Assembly (NCBI RefSeq): GCF_008801605.1
Contig: NZ_VZPJ01000010.1
Span: 124,001-188,000 of the forward strand
Direction: 5' to 3'
Source of the DNA: Pseudomonas brassicacearum subsp. brassicacearum
GTDB taxonomy: Bacteria > Pseudomonadota > Gammaproteobacteria > Pseudomonadales > Pseudomonadaceae
Length of the DNA stretch: 64,000 bases
In this document: piece after piece, positions 57,764 to 64,000 of the stretch
Position numbering within the stretch: the stretch's first letter is position 1
Layout: every line of letters begins with the position of its first letter
Made by a program: the position numbers and the translations under genes
The notes under the pieces: model-generated
Seen by the model: the letters and a program-made list of their open reading frames with translations, nothing else
Databases searched by the model: none
Told to the model about the DNA's origin: nothing

Positions 57764-58090
57764 TTAAACCGGCATCTGCATGATGTCTTGGTAGGCTTGA
57801 ACCAGTTTGTTACGAACCTGGGTCAACGCCTGAAACGAGACACTGGCTTTCTGCGAGGAGATCATTACGTCCGTCAGGTCGACGCCACTTTTGCCAATCT
57901 CGAAAGCACTGGCCAACTGGTTCGATGCCTGCTGGGTATCGTTCACTTTATTGACGGCCTGACCGAGCATGTCGGAAAAGCTGCTGCCACCCACCTGGGG
58001 GACCGCGACCGATTTAGGCTGGGCCATGGCGTCCATTTGCATGGCCCGCATGTCCAACATCAACCGATTAAATTCAATACCTTGGCTCAT
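57764..58090 (-). CDS. fliE: MS-ring/rod junction protein FliE
   Basis: The 108-residue rod-base protein is the first substrate exported during flagellum assembly. The conserved C-terminal two-thirds is present (GGSSFSDMLGQAVNKVNDTQ, DVMISSQKASVSFQALTQVR, NKLVQAYQDIMQMPV). It is the first gene of fliEFGHIJ, with a near-consensus -24/-12 promoter about 60 bases upstream. Confidence 0.95.
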   Translation of the reverse strand: MSQGIEFNRLMLDMRAMQMDAMAQPKSVAVPQVGGSSFSDMLGQAVNKVNDTQQASNQLASAFEIGKSGVDLTDVMISSQKASVSFQALTQVRNKLVQAYQDIMQMPV

Positions 58091-58150
58091 GGTCTACTCT
58101 CTCTGGCGGCCCGCATTTTTTTGACACTTACTCAGCGGGTATTCAGGTAT

Positions 58151-58168
58151 TAGCAACAAGGGTGCCAG
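58151..58168 (-). promoter_or_regulatory. Sigma-54-type promoter for fliEFGHIJ
   Basis: On the minus strand TGGCAC-CCTTG-TTGC-TA is an exact match to TGGCAC-N5-TTGC. The predicted start site is about 50 bases before the fliE ATG. FleR is the expected activator from P. aeruginosa class III control. Confidence 0.88.
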
Positions 58169-58207
58169 CTCCATGGCCGCAAAAAACAAATGCGCGCACA
58201 ACTCCAT

Positions 58208-58295
58208 TGTGGGAGCGAGCTTGCTCGCGATAACCCATCACATCCGACCTCAACTTGACTGACCCACCGCTATCGCGAGCAAGCTCGCTCCCACA
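58208..58295. repeat. REP doublet (REPIN) between fleR and fliE
   Basis: Inward-facing perfect units (GTGGGAGCGAGCTTGCTCGC and its inverse) are about 42 bases apart. It starts 18 bases downstream of the fleR stop and lies just outside the fliE promoter. Confidence 0.94.
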
Positions 58296-58313
58296 GGGAT
58301 TTTCGGCGCTTAT

Positions 58314-59708
58314 TCAACTGGCGAACAGATAAGCCTCGACATCCATGCCGGCGTCGCGCATTTGCGCCAGTTTGTAGCGCAGGGTACGCGGGCTGATCCC
58401 CAGGCGTTCGGCCGCCTCCTTGCGACGACCGCGTTCGGCGCGCAGGGTGTCGATGATCATCTGGAATTCGCGACGACGCAGGTCGTCTCCCAAGGCGCCG
58501 GCCGACTCGCCCTCCACTTCCACCGCAGGCGCAAAGGCCGCTGCTGGTACTGGCGACAGAGCAGGCAATGGCGCGCAGGCCACCGGGCCGACCAGGCAGA
58601 AATCCTCCGGTTGGATCAAGCCGCCCTGCTGCAGGATCAAGGCCCGCTGGATGGCGTTATCGAGCTCTCGGACATTTCCCGGCCATGGGTAGGCAATCAG
58701 GCAGGCCTGAGCCTGCGTTGATAGCCGCGCCGCCGCATGCTTCATTTTATTGACGTGTTTGTTCAGCAGACGCTCAGCCAGCGGCAGGATATCGGCGGTG
58801 CGCTCGCGCAACGGACGCCAGGCCAGCGGGAATACCGACAGGCGGTAATAGAGATCCTCACGAAACCGCCCAGCCGCCACTTCGCCGGCCAGGTCGCGGT
58901 TGGTGGTCGCCACCACGCGGATATCCAGGCTGATGGGCTTGCGCGCACCGACCCGTTCCACTTCCCGCTCCTGCAATACCCGCAGCAACTTGGCCTGCAA
59001 GCCCATCGGCATTTCGGAAATTTCATCGAGCAGGATCGTGCCGCCGTCGGCTTGTTCGAATTTACCGGCCTGAGCCGCGATGGCCCCCGTGAACGAGCCC
59101 TTTTCGTGACCGAACAGTGTCGCCTCGAGCATGTTGTCGGGAATCGCCGCGCAATTGATGGCAATGAACGGTTCGCTGGCACGCCGGGACTGTTGATGGA
59201 TATAGCGCGCCAGCACTTCCTTGCCCGTACCGGACTCGCCGGAAATCAACACGGTTGAATCGCTGCGTGCCACCCGTGCGGCCAATTCCAGCAGTTGCGC
59301 ACTGGCCGGCTCAATGGCCACCGGGCCTTCGCCCTCGACCGCGAGGCTGCCCAAGGCATGACGCGCGACCAGGTCCAGCAGCGCTTTTGGCTCGAACGGC
59401 TTGACCAGGTAATCCGCGGCGCCCTGGCGCATGGCATCCACCGCTCGCTCGACGGCGCCGTGAGCGGTCATCAGCAAGACCGGCAGTTGCGGCTGACGGG
59501 CGCGCAACAGGCCGAGTAATTGATGGCCGTCCATGCCCGGCATATTGACGTCACTGACCACCAGGCTGAATGCTTCGCGCCCCACCGCCAGCAGCGCTTC
59601 TTCCGCCGAACCGACAGCGGCATAGTCGTGCCCGGCCAGCACCAGTGTATCGGCCAGCGCCTCGCGCAGGGCCCGGTCATCCTCAACCAGTAACACCTTG
59701 ATCGCCAT
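58314..59708 (-). CDS. fleR: Sigma-54-dependent response regulator FleR
   Basis: The 464-residue protein has a receiver domain (phospho-acceptor Asp53 in VVSDVNMPGMDG) and an AAA+ activator domain with Walker A GESGTGKE, the sigma-54 loop GSFTGA, and Walker B GGTILLDEIS. A Fis-type helix-turn-helix follows (RKEAAERLGISPRTLRYKLA). Phosphorylated by FleS, it activates hook/basal-body genes. The start at 59708 (MAIKVLLVEDD) lies 5 bases after fleS; the longer in-frame reading would overlap fleS and is rejected. Confidence 0.95.
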   Translation of the reverse strand: MAIKVLLVEDDRALREALADTLVLAGHDYAAVGSAEEALLAVGREAFSLVVSDVNMPGMDGHQLLGLLRARQPQLPVLLMTAHGAVERAVDAMRQGAADYLVKPFEPKALLDLVARHALGSLAVEGEGPVAIEPASAQLLELAARVARSDSTVLISGESGTGKEVLARYIHQQSRRASEPFIAINCAAIPDNMLEATLFGHEKGSFTGAIAAQAGKFEQADGGTILLDEISEMPMGLQAKLLRVLQEREVERVGARKPISLDIRVVATTNRDLAGEVAAGRFREDLYYRLSVFPLAWRPLRERTADILPLAERLLNKHVNKMKHAAARLSTQAQACLIAYPWPGNVRELDNAIQRALILQQGGLIQPEDFCLVGPVACAPLPALSPVPAAAFAPAVEVEGESAGALGDDLRRREFQMIIDTLRAERGRRKEAAERLGISPRTLRYKLAQMRDAGMDVEAYLFAS

Positions 59709-59713
59709 TGCTT

Positions 59714-60922
59714 TCACTCCACCACTGGCGCATTGGAAAACAGCGGCAAGCACACCGTCGCACAGGTGCCACGACCCAACCGCGAGCGCAGTTGCAATTC
59801 TCCCTGGTGGGCACGCGCCACAGCCTTGACCACGGTCAGGCCCAGGCCGGTGCCAGTGGTCTTGGTGGTGAAAAATGGCTCGCCCAAGCGCGCCAGCACG
59901 GCCGGCGCGATACCACTGCCGTTGTCGCTGACACACAGGCGCAAGGTGTGATCGCGTGTATATAAGTGCACTTTCAGCCGGACGTCGCCGCCGCTGGCCT
60001 GGATCGCGTTTTCGATGAGGTTCAGCACCGCGCCCACCAACGTGTCGCGGTTACATAACACTTCGCCGACGTGGCTGTCGCACTGCCAACGGATCGGCAG
60101 CTCCTGTACATGGGTCAACGCCGCGGCCTGCAGTGATTGCAGCAAGGCCTTGGGGGTGACACGGTCGGTCAACGGCAGCTCGCCGCGAGCGAATACCAGC
60201 ATGTCGCGCACCTGGTGCTCCAGTTCGTGCAGGCGTTCTTTCAAGCGTCCGGCGAACCGTTGCTGGGTTTCCATCGGCAATTGCTGTTCAGTCAGATGAC
60301 TGGCATAGAGCAGCGCGGCAGAAAGCGGCGTACGAATCTGATGGGCCAGCGACGCCACCATCCGCCCCAGGGAAGAGAGGCGCTCATGGCGAGCCAGCTG
60401 GTCTTGCAAGTGACGGGTTTCAGTCAAGTCATTGAGCAGCACCAACTGCCCCGGCTCGGCATCCAGCGAGCGCGTCGAGATGGACAGGCGCCGACCGTCC
60501 TTGAGGGAGACCTCATGACCATCGTCTTCACGGGGCGCAAAGCAGCGGGCGATGACATGCCGCCACAGCTCGCCTTCCAACGGCAGGCCGAGCAGCTCGC
60601 AGGCCGCGGGGTTGGCTTCGCGTACACGGCCGTGGGCGTCGATGACGATAACGCCACCGGGCAACAGATCGAGGAGATTTTGCAGACGATTAGCCAGGCG
60701 TTCCTTTTCCGCCAGCTCCTGCATGCGCTGGGCGCTGACCACGGCCAGCTCACCCTTGAGCTCGGTGACCCGGGCTTCGAGCAGGCTGTAGGAATCAGTC
60801 AGTTGGCTGGACATCTGGTTGAACAGCGAAAATGCCTGCTCAAGTCCAAGCCGGCTTGCCTGCTCGGCGGACGGCATGTGTTCCGGCTCGGGGACAGGAG
60901 ACATCTGGGCGGCTAGGGTCAT
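59714..60922 (-). CDS. fleS: Flagellar sensor histidine kinase FleS
   Basis: This 402-residue soluble kinase has no membrane segment. An N-terminal coiled coil (about 25-80) leads to a PAS domain (about 82-175; GGVIVIDAHGRVREANPAAC). HisKA has the phosphorylated His194 (SLAHQIRTPLSAAL), and the HATPase part has LNLIENAIQASGG, SDNGSGIAP and TTGTGLGLTVVK. What the PAS domain senses is unknown; export-gate completion is the usual idea. It has its own -24/-12 element 53 bases upstream and is followed by fleR. Confidence 0.94.
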   Translation of the reverse strand: MTLAAQMSPVPEPEHMPSAEQASRLGLEQAFSLFNQMSSQLTDSYSLLEARVTELKGELAVVSAQRMQELAEKERLANRLQNLLDLLPGGVIVIDAHGRVREANPAACELLGLPLEGELWRHVIARCFAPREDDGHEVSLKDGRRLSISTRSLDAEPGQLVLLNDLTETRHLQDQLARHERLSSLGRMVASLAHQIRTPLSAALLYASHLTEQQLPMETQQRFAGRLKERLHELEHQVRDMLVFARGELPLTDRVTPKALLQSLQAAALTHVQELPIRWQCDSHVGEVLCNRDTLVGAVLNLIENAIQASGGDVRLKVHLYTRDHTLRLCVSDNGSGIAPAVLARLGEPFFTTKTTGTGLGLTVVKAVARAHQGELQLRSRLGRGTCATVCLPLFSNAPVVE

Positions 60923-60974
60923 CGTGCTCTCTCGCTTGGCTGACCGTCAGTTAAACGGAACGTTGCGAGGGCTA

Positions 60975-60991
60975 TAGCAATACCCGTGCCG
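60975..60991 (-). promoter_or_regulatory. Sigma-54-type promoter for fleSR
   Basis: On the minus strand CGGCAC-GGGTA-TTGC-TA has one change from consensus. The predicted start site is about 43 bases before fleS. It begins at the last base of the T-run of the fleQ terminator, so termination and initiation signals abut. FleQ is the expected activator (class II). Confidence 0.84.
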
Positions 60992-61020
60992 AAAAAAAAC
61001 CGCCTGAAAATCAGGCGGTT
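60992..61020 (-). terminator. Rho-independent terminator of fleQ
   Basis: On the minus strand AACCGCCTGA-TTT-TCAGGCGGTT is a perfect 10-base-pair stem followed by six more T. It starts 13 bases after the fleQ stop. Confidence 0.93.
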
Positions 61021-61032
61021 GGAAAACAGGCG

Positions 61033-62508
61033 TCAATCATCCGCCTGTTCATCTCCTTCGCGACGGCTCATGCCGTACTTGCGCATCTTCTCCACCAGGG
61101 TGGTGCGACGGATGCGCAGGCGTTCTGCCGCGCGGGCCACGATACCGTTGGCATCATCCAGCGCCTGCTGGATCAGCCCTTGCTCCAGGCCTCCCAGGTA
61201 ATCCTTGAGATCCAGGCCTTCGGGCGGCAACAAGGCATTGGCGGTGAAATCCGGTGTGTGGCCGTTGATTGCCACCCGCTCCTCCAGATCGCTGCGCAGG
61301 CTGTCGACCATTTGCTCGTCTTCGTCGTCGACGTAGCGGAATTTCTTCGGCAGTTCGTTCACGCCGATCACCCCGTACGGGTGCATGATCGCCATGCGCT
61401 CCACCAGATTGGCCAGCTCACGGACGTTGCCCGGCCAGCCATGGCGGCACAGGGACATGATCGCCGCCGAGTTGAAACGAATCGAACCGCGCTTTTCGTG
61501 CTCCATGCGCGAGATCAGTTCGTTCATCAACAACGGAATGTCTTCGACGCGCTCGCGCAGTGGCGCCATTTCGATCGGGAAAACGTTGAGGCGGTAGTAG
61601 AGGTCTTCGCGGAAACTGCCAACCTCGATCATGCTCTCGAGGTTCTTGTGCGTAGCGGCAATGATTCGCACATCGACGCTCTGGGTCTTGTTGCTGCCCA
61701 CGCGTTCGAAGGTGCGCTCCTGCAGGACCCGCAACAGCTTGACCTGCATCGGCAGCGGCATGTCGCCGATTTCGTCGAGAAACAGCGTACCGCCGTTGGC
61801 CAGTTCGAAACGCCCGGCGCGGCTGGTGATCGCGCCGGTAAAGGCGCCCTTCTCATGACCAAACAGCTCGCTCTCCAGCAACTCGGCCGGGATCGCGCCA
61901 CAGTTGACTGGCACGAACGGCGCTTCGCGGCGCTTGGAGTGGTAATGCAGGTTGCGCGCAACCACTTCCTTGCCGGTGCCCGATTCGCCCAGGATCAGCA
62001 CGCTGGCGTCGGTATCGGCGACCTGCTGCATCATCTGGCGCACGTGCTGGATCGCCCGGCTGGTGCCGACAAGGCTGCGGAACAGGTTGGGTTCGCGATG
62101 CCTGCCACGCTCACGGGCCTGGTCGTACATCTCGCGATAAACCTGCGCGCGATGCAGCGAATCAAGCAGCTTGCTGTAGCTGGGCGGCATTTCGAGCGTG
62201 GAAAGAACCCGGCGGCGCTGGTCTTCAGGCAAGTCAAGGGAAGAATTTTCGCCCATTAACAAAACCGGAAGGAACTCATCCCAGGTTGAGAGTGTCTTTA
62301 GCAAGCCCAAAAGCGTTGCAGGAGCATTTACGGTCCCGATAAGGACACAGATGACTTCACGACTGGACGACAATGAGCCGACAGCCTGCTGCCAGTCATG
62401 GCTTCCGCAGGGTAAATTTTCTTCGCCGAGAAAATTCAGGATCACCGCCAAGTCGCGGCGGCGGACGCTATCGTCATCGATCAGGAGAATTTTGGTTTCA
62501 CGCCACAT
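61033..62508 (-). CDS. fleQ: Flagellar master regulator FleQ
   Basis: The 491-residue sigma-54 activator starts the flagellar cascade and responds to c-di-GMP. The N-terminal FleQ/receiver-like domain lacks a phospho-acceptor aspartate (LIGTVNAPAT at that position). The AAA+ domain has Walker A GESGTGKE, GAFTGA (221-226) and Walker B GGTLFLDEIGD. The c-di-GMP site is intact: LFRS at 142-145 and Arg185-Asn186 in VVARNLHYH. A Fis-type helix-turn-helix ends the protein (ARAAERLRIRRTTLVEKMRK). FleN, encoded at 38,020, antagonises it. Confidence 0.97.
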   Translation of the reverse strand: MWRETKILLIDDDSVRRRDLAVILNFLGEENLPCGSHDWQQAVGSLSSSREVICVLIGTVNAPATLLGLLKTLSTWDEFLPVLLMGENSSLDLPEDQRRRVLSTLEMPPSYSKLLDSLHRAQVYREMYDQARERGRHREPNLFRSLVGTSRAIQHVRQMMQQVADTDASVLILGESGTGKEVVARNLHYHSKRREAPFVPVNCGAIPAELLESELFGHEKGAFTGAITSRAGRFELANGGTLFLDEIGDMPLPMQVKLLRVLQERTFERVGSNKTQSVDVRIIAATHKNLESMIEVGSFREDLYYRLNVFPIEMAPLRERVEDIPLLMNELISRMEHEKRGSIRFNSAAIMSLCRHGWPGNVRELANLVERMAIMHPYGVIGVNELPKKFRYVDDEDEQMVDSLRSDLEERVAINGHTPDFTANALLPPEGLDLKDYLGGLEQGLIQQALDDANGIVARAAERLRIRRTTLVEKMRKYGMSRREGDEQADD

Positions 62509-62676
62509 GCAATAGCAACTTCCCTAGTCAACCCAATGCCCGAAATTAGGGGGCAAGCTAGACGCTTGCAGACTTGTCATGCCTGTAGACGCCTTAAATC
62601 TGTAAACAGCTACTAGTTAAGTCAAAAAACCGCGCACAGTCAAATTTATGGCGCAACGGCTCGGATTAAGTGAGCA

Positions 62677-62973
62677 TTAACCGAACAGATGGTAAACCTT
62701 TGCCGCGTTCTGTGCTTGATGGATCTGTTGCATCTCGTCGACGATCGCCTGACGCTCTCCTGTCGCCGCCTCCAGCAATTGCCGATACACCCCTAGCAAC
62801 TCCTCAAGATTGATCCGCAACGCCGCCTCATCCACCTGGGACTCGCCCAGGACGTCTTCCATGCAGGAACGGCAAGCCAGGTCCAACTGACCGATGGCCT
62901 CCCAGTTTCGCTCGGCCAGGGCATCAACCAAGGCATCACGGGTTTGTTCGATTCGCTGCAGGACAAGACTCAT
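62677..62973 (-). CDS. fliT: Flagellar protein FliT (FleP)
   Basis: The 98-residue helical protein lies directly after fliS and before fleQ, the place of fliT/fleP in pseudomonads. It starts MSLVLQRIEQTRDALVDALA and has two long helices. FliT proteins chaperone the cap protein FliD and can bind regulators or export ATPase parts. Sequence similarity is weak across species, so the call leans on gene order. The 168 bases between it and fleQ should contain the fleQ promoter. Confidence 0.82.
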   Translation of the reverse strand: MSLVLQRIEQTRDALVDALAERNWEAIGQLDLACRSCMEDVLGESQVDEAALRINLEELLGVYRQLLEAATGERQAIVDEMQQIHQAQNAAKVYHLFG

Positions 62974-62984
62974 GAGAGCACTCC

Positions 62985-63380
62985 TTAGAATTGCGGACCA
63001 GGCGCGGCAATGGCATCCCAGCCTTCCTTGACCGTGTGAAGCAGATCGGCGACTTCGTCGAGGATCTTCGCATCGGCCTTGACGTTGGCCTCGGCCAGAC
63101 GTTTCATCATGTAAGCGTAAAGAGCGTCCAATTCAGCGACCGACTCGGCCCGATTTTCCAGGTCCAGGCCTTCACGCAAACCACCGACGATGCCGATGGC
63201 CTTGCTGATCAGAATGCCTCTGTTTGCAATATCCTTGCGCTCCAGCGCGCCCTTGGCTTGGGCGATACGATCCAGTCCGCCTTCCATGAGCATCTGCACA
63301 AGACGATGGGGACTCGCTTCGGAGGTTTGCGCTTGGGCGCCAATCTTCTGGTATTGGCGAAGGGCCAACATCGGATTCAT
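62985..63380 (-). CDS. fliS: Flagellin export chaperone FliS
   Basis: The 131-residue four-helix protein binds the C-terminus of flagellin and keeps it unpolymerised until export. Conserved parts are ALRQYQKIGAQAQTSEASPH, RLVQMLMEGGLDRIAQAKGA, and KAIGIVGGLREGLDLENRAE. It lies 11 bases before fliT and about 130 bases after fliD, across a terminator. Confidence 0.95.
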   Translation of the reverse strand: MNPMLALRQYQKIGAQAQTSEASPHRLVQMLMEGGLDRIAQAKGALERKDIANRGILISKAIGIVGGLREGLDLENRAESVAELDALYAYMMKRLAEANVKADAKILDEVADLLHTVKEGWDAIAAPGPQF

Positions 63381-63459
63381 GTTCTACCTCATCTAAAACT
63401 TCAGTTCGTATAAACAGCGTATCGACGCTGCGTCAAAAAACTTTAGGTCAAAAAGCCGA

Positions 63460-63493
63460 AAGCCCGGAACGCTGTCAAAACGTTGCCGGGCTT
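63460..63493 (-). terminator. Terminator after fliD
   Basis: The stem AAGCCCGGCAACG / CGTTCCGGGCTT (one bulged G) has a 9-base loop. On the minus strand it is followed by TCGGCTTTTTGAC. It lies 16 bases after the fliD stop, so fliST probably depends on read-through or on its own promoter. Confidence 0.8.
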
Positions 63494-63509
63494 TTGCATC
63501 GGTCGAAAA

Positions 63510-64000
63510 TCAGCTGTTCTTCTGCTGCGCCGTCATTGCTTCGAACATGGAAGTGATGTTGCTGGCGGTGGCCTTCAGCTTGCCGACCAGGGTGTCCATG
63601 TCGTTGTACTTTTTAGTCAGTACGGCGGTCAGGGTCTCGACCCGACGATCCAGAGCCTCCTGATCGTTCTTCAGGCGAGTCTGGGTCCTGTTCAGCGCCG
63701 TGGTCCGCTGATCGAGGATGCCACCTGTCTGGGTGAAGGGCTCGATCGCCTTACCCATGCGCTCCAGCAGGCCATTGCTGCCAGTGAACAACGTTTGCAC
63801 TTCACCGCTGAGCTTTTTATCGTTCATCGCTGTGGTGAATTTGACGCTATCGAAGTTCAACGCACCCGTCTTCTGATCGGTGGTAATACCCAACTGGGCT
63901 AGCGAAGTCAGCTTGTCCCCGGCGCCGGTTTCAGACAAAGGCGTTCGAATCGCCGCCAGCAGCGAGCGAGGCAACGCATCGCCTGTCAATTTTGCCGAGA
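63510..64000 (-). CDS. fliD: Flagellar cap protein FliD, C-terminal part only
   Basis: About 163 residues are visible; the N-terminus lies beyond the window. The segment has the FliD C-terminal domain: SLAQLGITTDQKTGALNFDS, FTGSNGLLERMGKAIEPFTQ, then a long heptad-patterned helix (LDQRTTALNRTQTRLKNDQE...) ending SNITSMFEAMTAQQKNS. FliD caps the growing filament and is a mucin adhesin in P. aeruginosa. It is followed by a terminator and fliS. Confidence 0.94.
   Translation of the reverse strand, partial: SAKLTGDALPRSLLAAIRTPLSETGAGDKLTSLAQLGITTDQKTGALNFDSVKFTTAMNDKKLSGEVQTLFTGSNGLLERMGKAIEPFTQTGGILDQRTTALNRTQTRLKNDQEALDRRVETLTAVLTKKYNDMDTLVGKLKATASNITSMFEAMTAQQKNS

Noticed and set aside
58314..59936. 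Longer reading of fleR starting inside fleS
   Set aside because: The extra 76 residues are the shifted frame of the fleS kinase domain; the receiver starts normally at 59708.

Overview
The window reads as chromosomal DNA of a fluorescent-group Pseudomonas (P. fluorescens/P. putida type). The evidence is the Pseudomonas gene order throughout: fliD-S-T, fleQ-fleS-fleR, fliEFGHIJ, fliK, fliLMNOPQR-flhB, flhA-flhF-fleN-fliA, cheYZAB-motCD-parA-cheW. The high-GC coding and the many short inverted repeats of the GTGGGAGC...GCTCGCGAT type, which are the REP/REPIN family of this group, agree with this. I see no insertion sequence, phage, CRISPR array, tRNA or rRNA.

Left part (1-18,800): a mixed housekeeping and accessory region. 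It holds a partial DUF2059 secreted protein, fumarase C, an EamA exporter, a small DUF6316 protein, a thiolase, polyphosphate:AMP phosphotransferase and the bifunctional tRNA-modifying enzyme MnmC. Next comes the three-gene osmoprotectant operon for N-acetylglutaminylglutamine amide (amidotransferase, GNAT/ATP-grasp synthetase, M42 peptidase). Then come yheU overlapping tail-to-tail with a CsrA/RsmI-type RNA-binding regulator, ynfA, an SDR enzyme, a 50-residue hydrophobic protein, an LtaS-like inner-membrane sulfatase-fold protein and a small lipoprotein.

Middle (18,800-25,800): a complete cytochrome c maturation operon, ccmABCDEFGHI, on the minus strand, with mostly 4-base overlaps between genes. 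Right of ccmA, on the plus strand, is a fliK-like gene overlapping fhlB, which corresponds to a stand-alone FlhB C-terminal domain.

Right part (28,000-64,000): one nearly unbroken minus-strand flagellar and chemotaxis locus. Read in transcription order it runs: cap and chaperones (fliD, fliS, fliT); master regulator fleQ; two-component pair fleSR; basal body, switch and export ATPase (fliEFGHIJ); the HsbA-HsbR-HptB partner-switching module; hook-length control (fliK); switch and export gate (fliLMNOPQR, flhB, flhA); polar number and placement factors (flhF, fleN); sigma-28 (fliA); chemotaxis core (cheYZAB); second stator (motCD); and a ParA/CheW-like/CheW/DUF2802 tail. Five sigma-54-type -24/-12 elements lie upstream of fleS, fliE, fliK, fliL and flhA. 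REPIN doublets occupy three of the boundaries between these units.

The most unusual points are these. CheA carries four tandem copies of a short acidic LLDxL motif where a CheY-binding P2 domain is normally found; the motif resembles the CheY-binding tail of CheZ encoded next door. A candidate unannotated 29-residue ORF with a good ribosome binding site fits exactly between flhF and fleN. FliN carries a FliM-N-like peptide. Near-identical REP doublets bracket the NAGGN peptidase gene.
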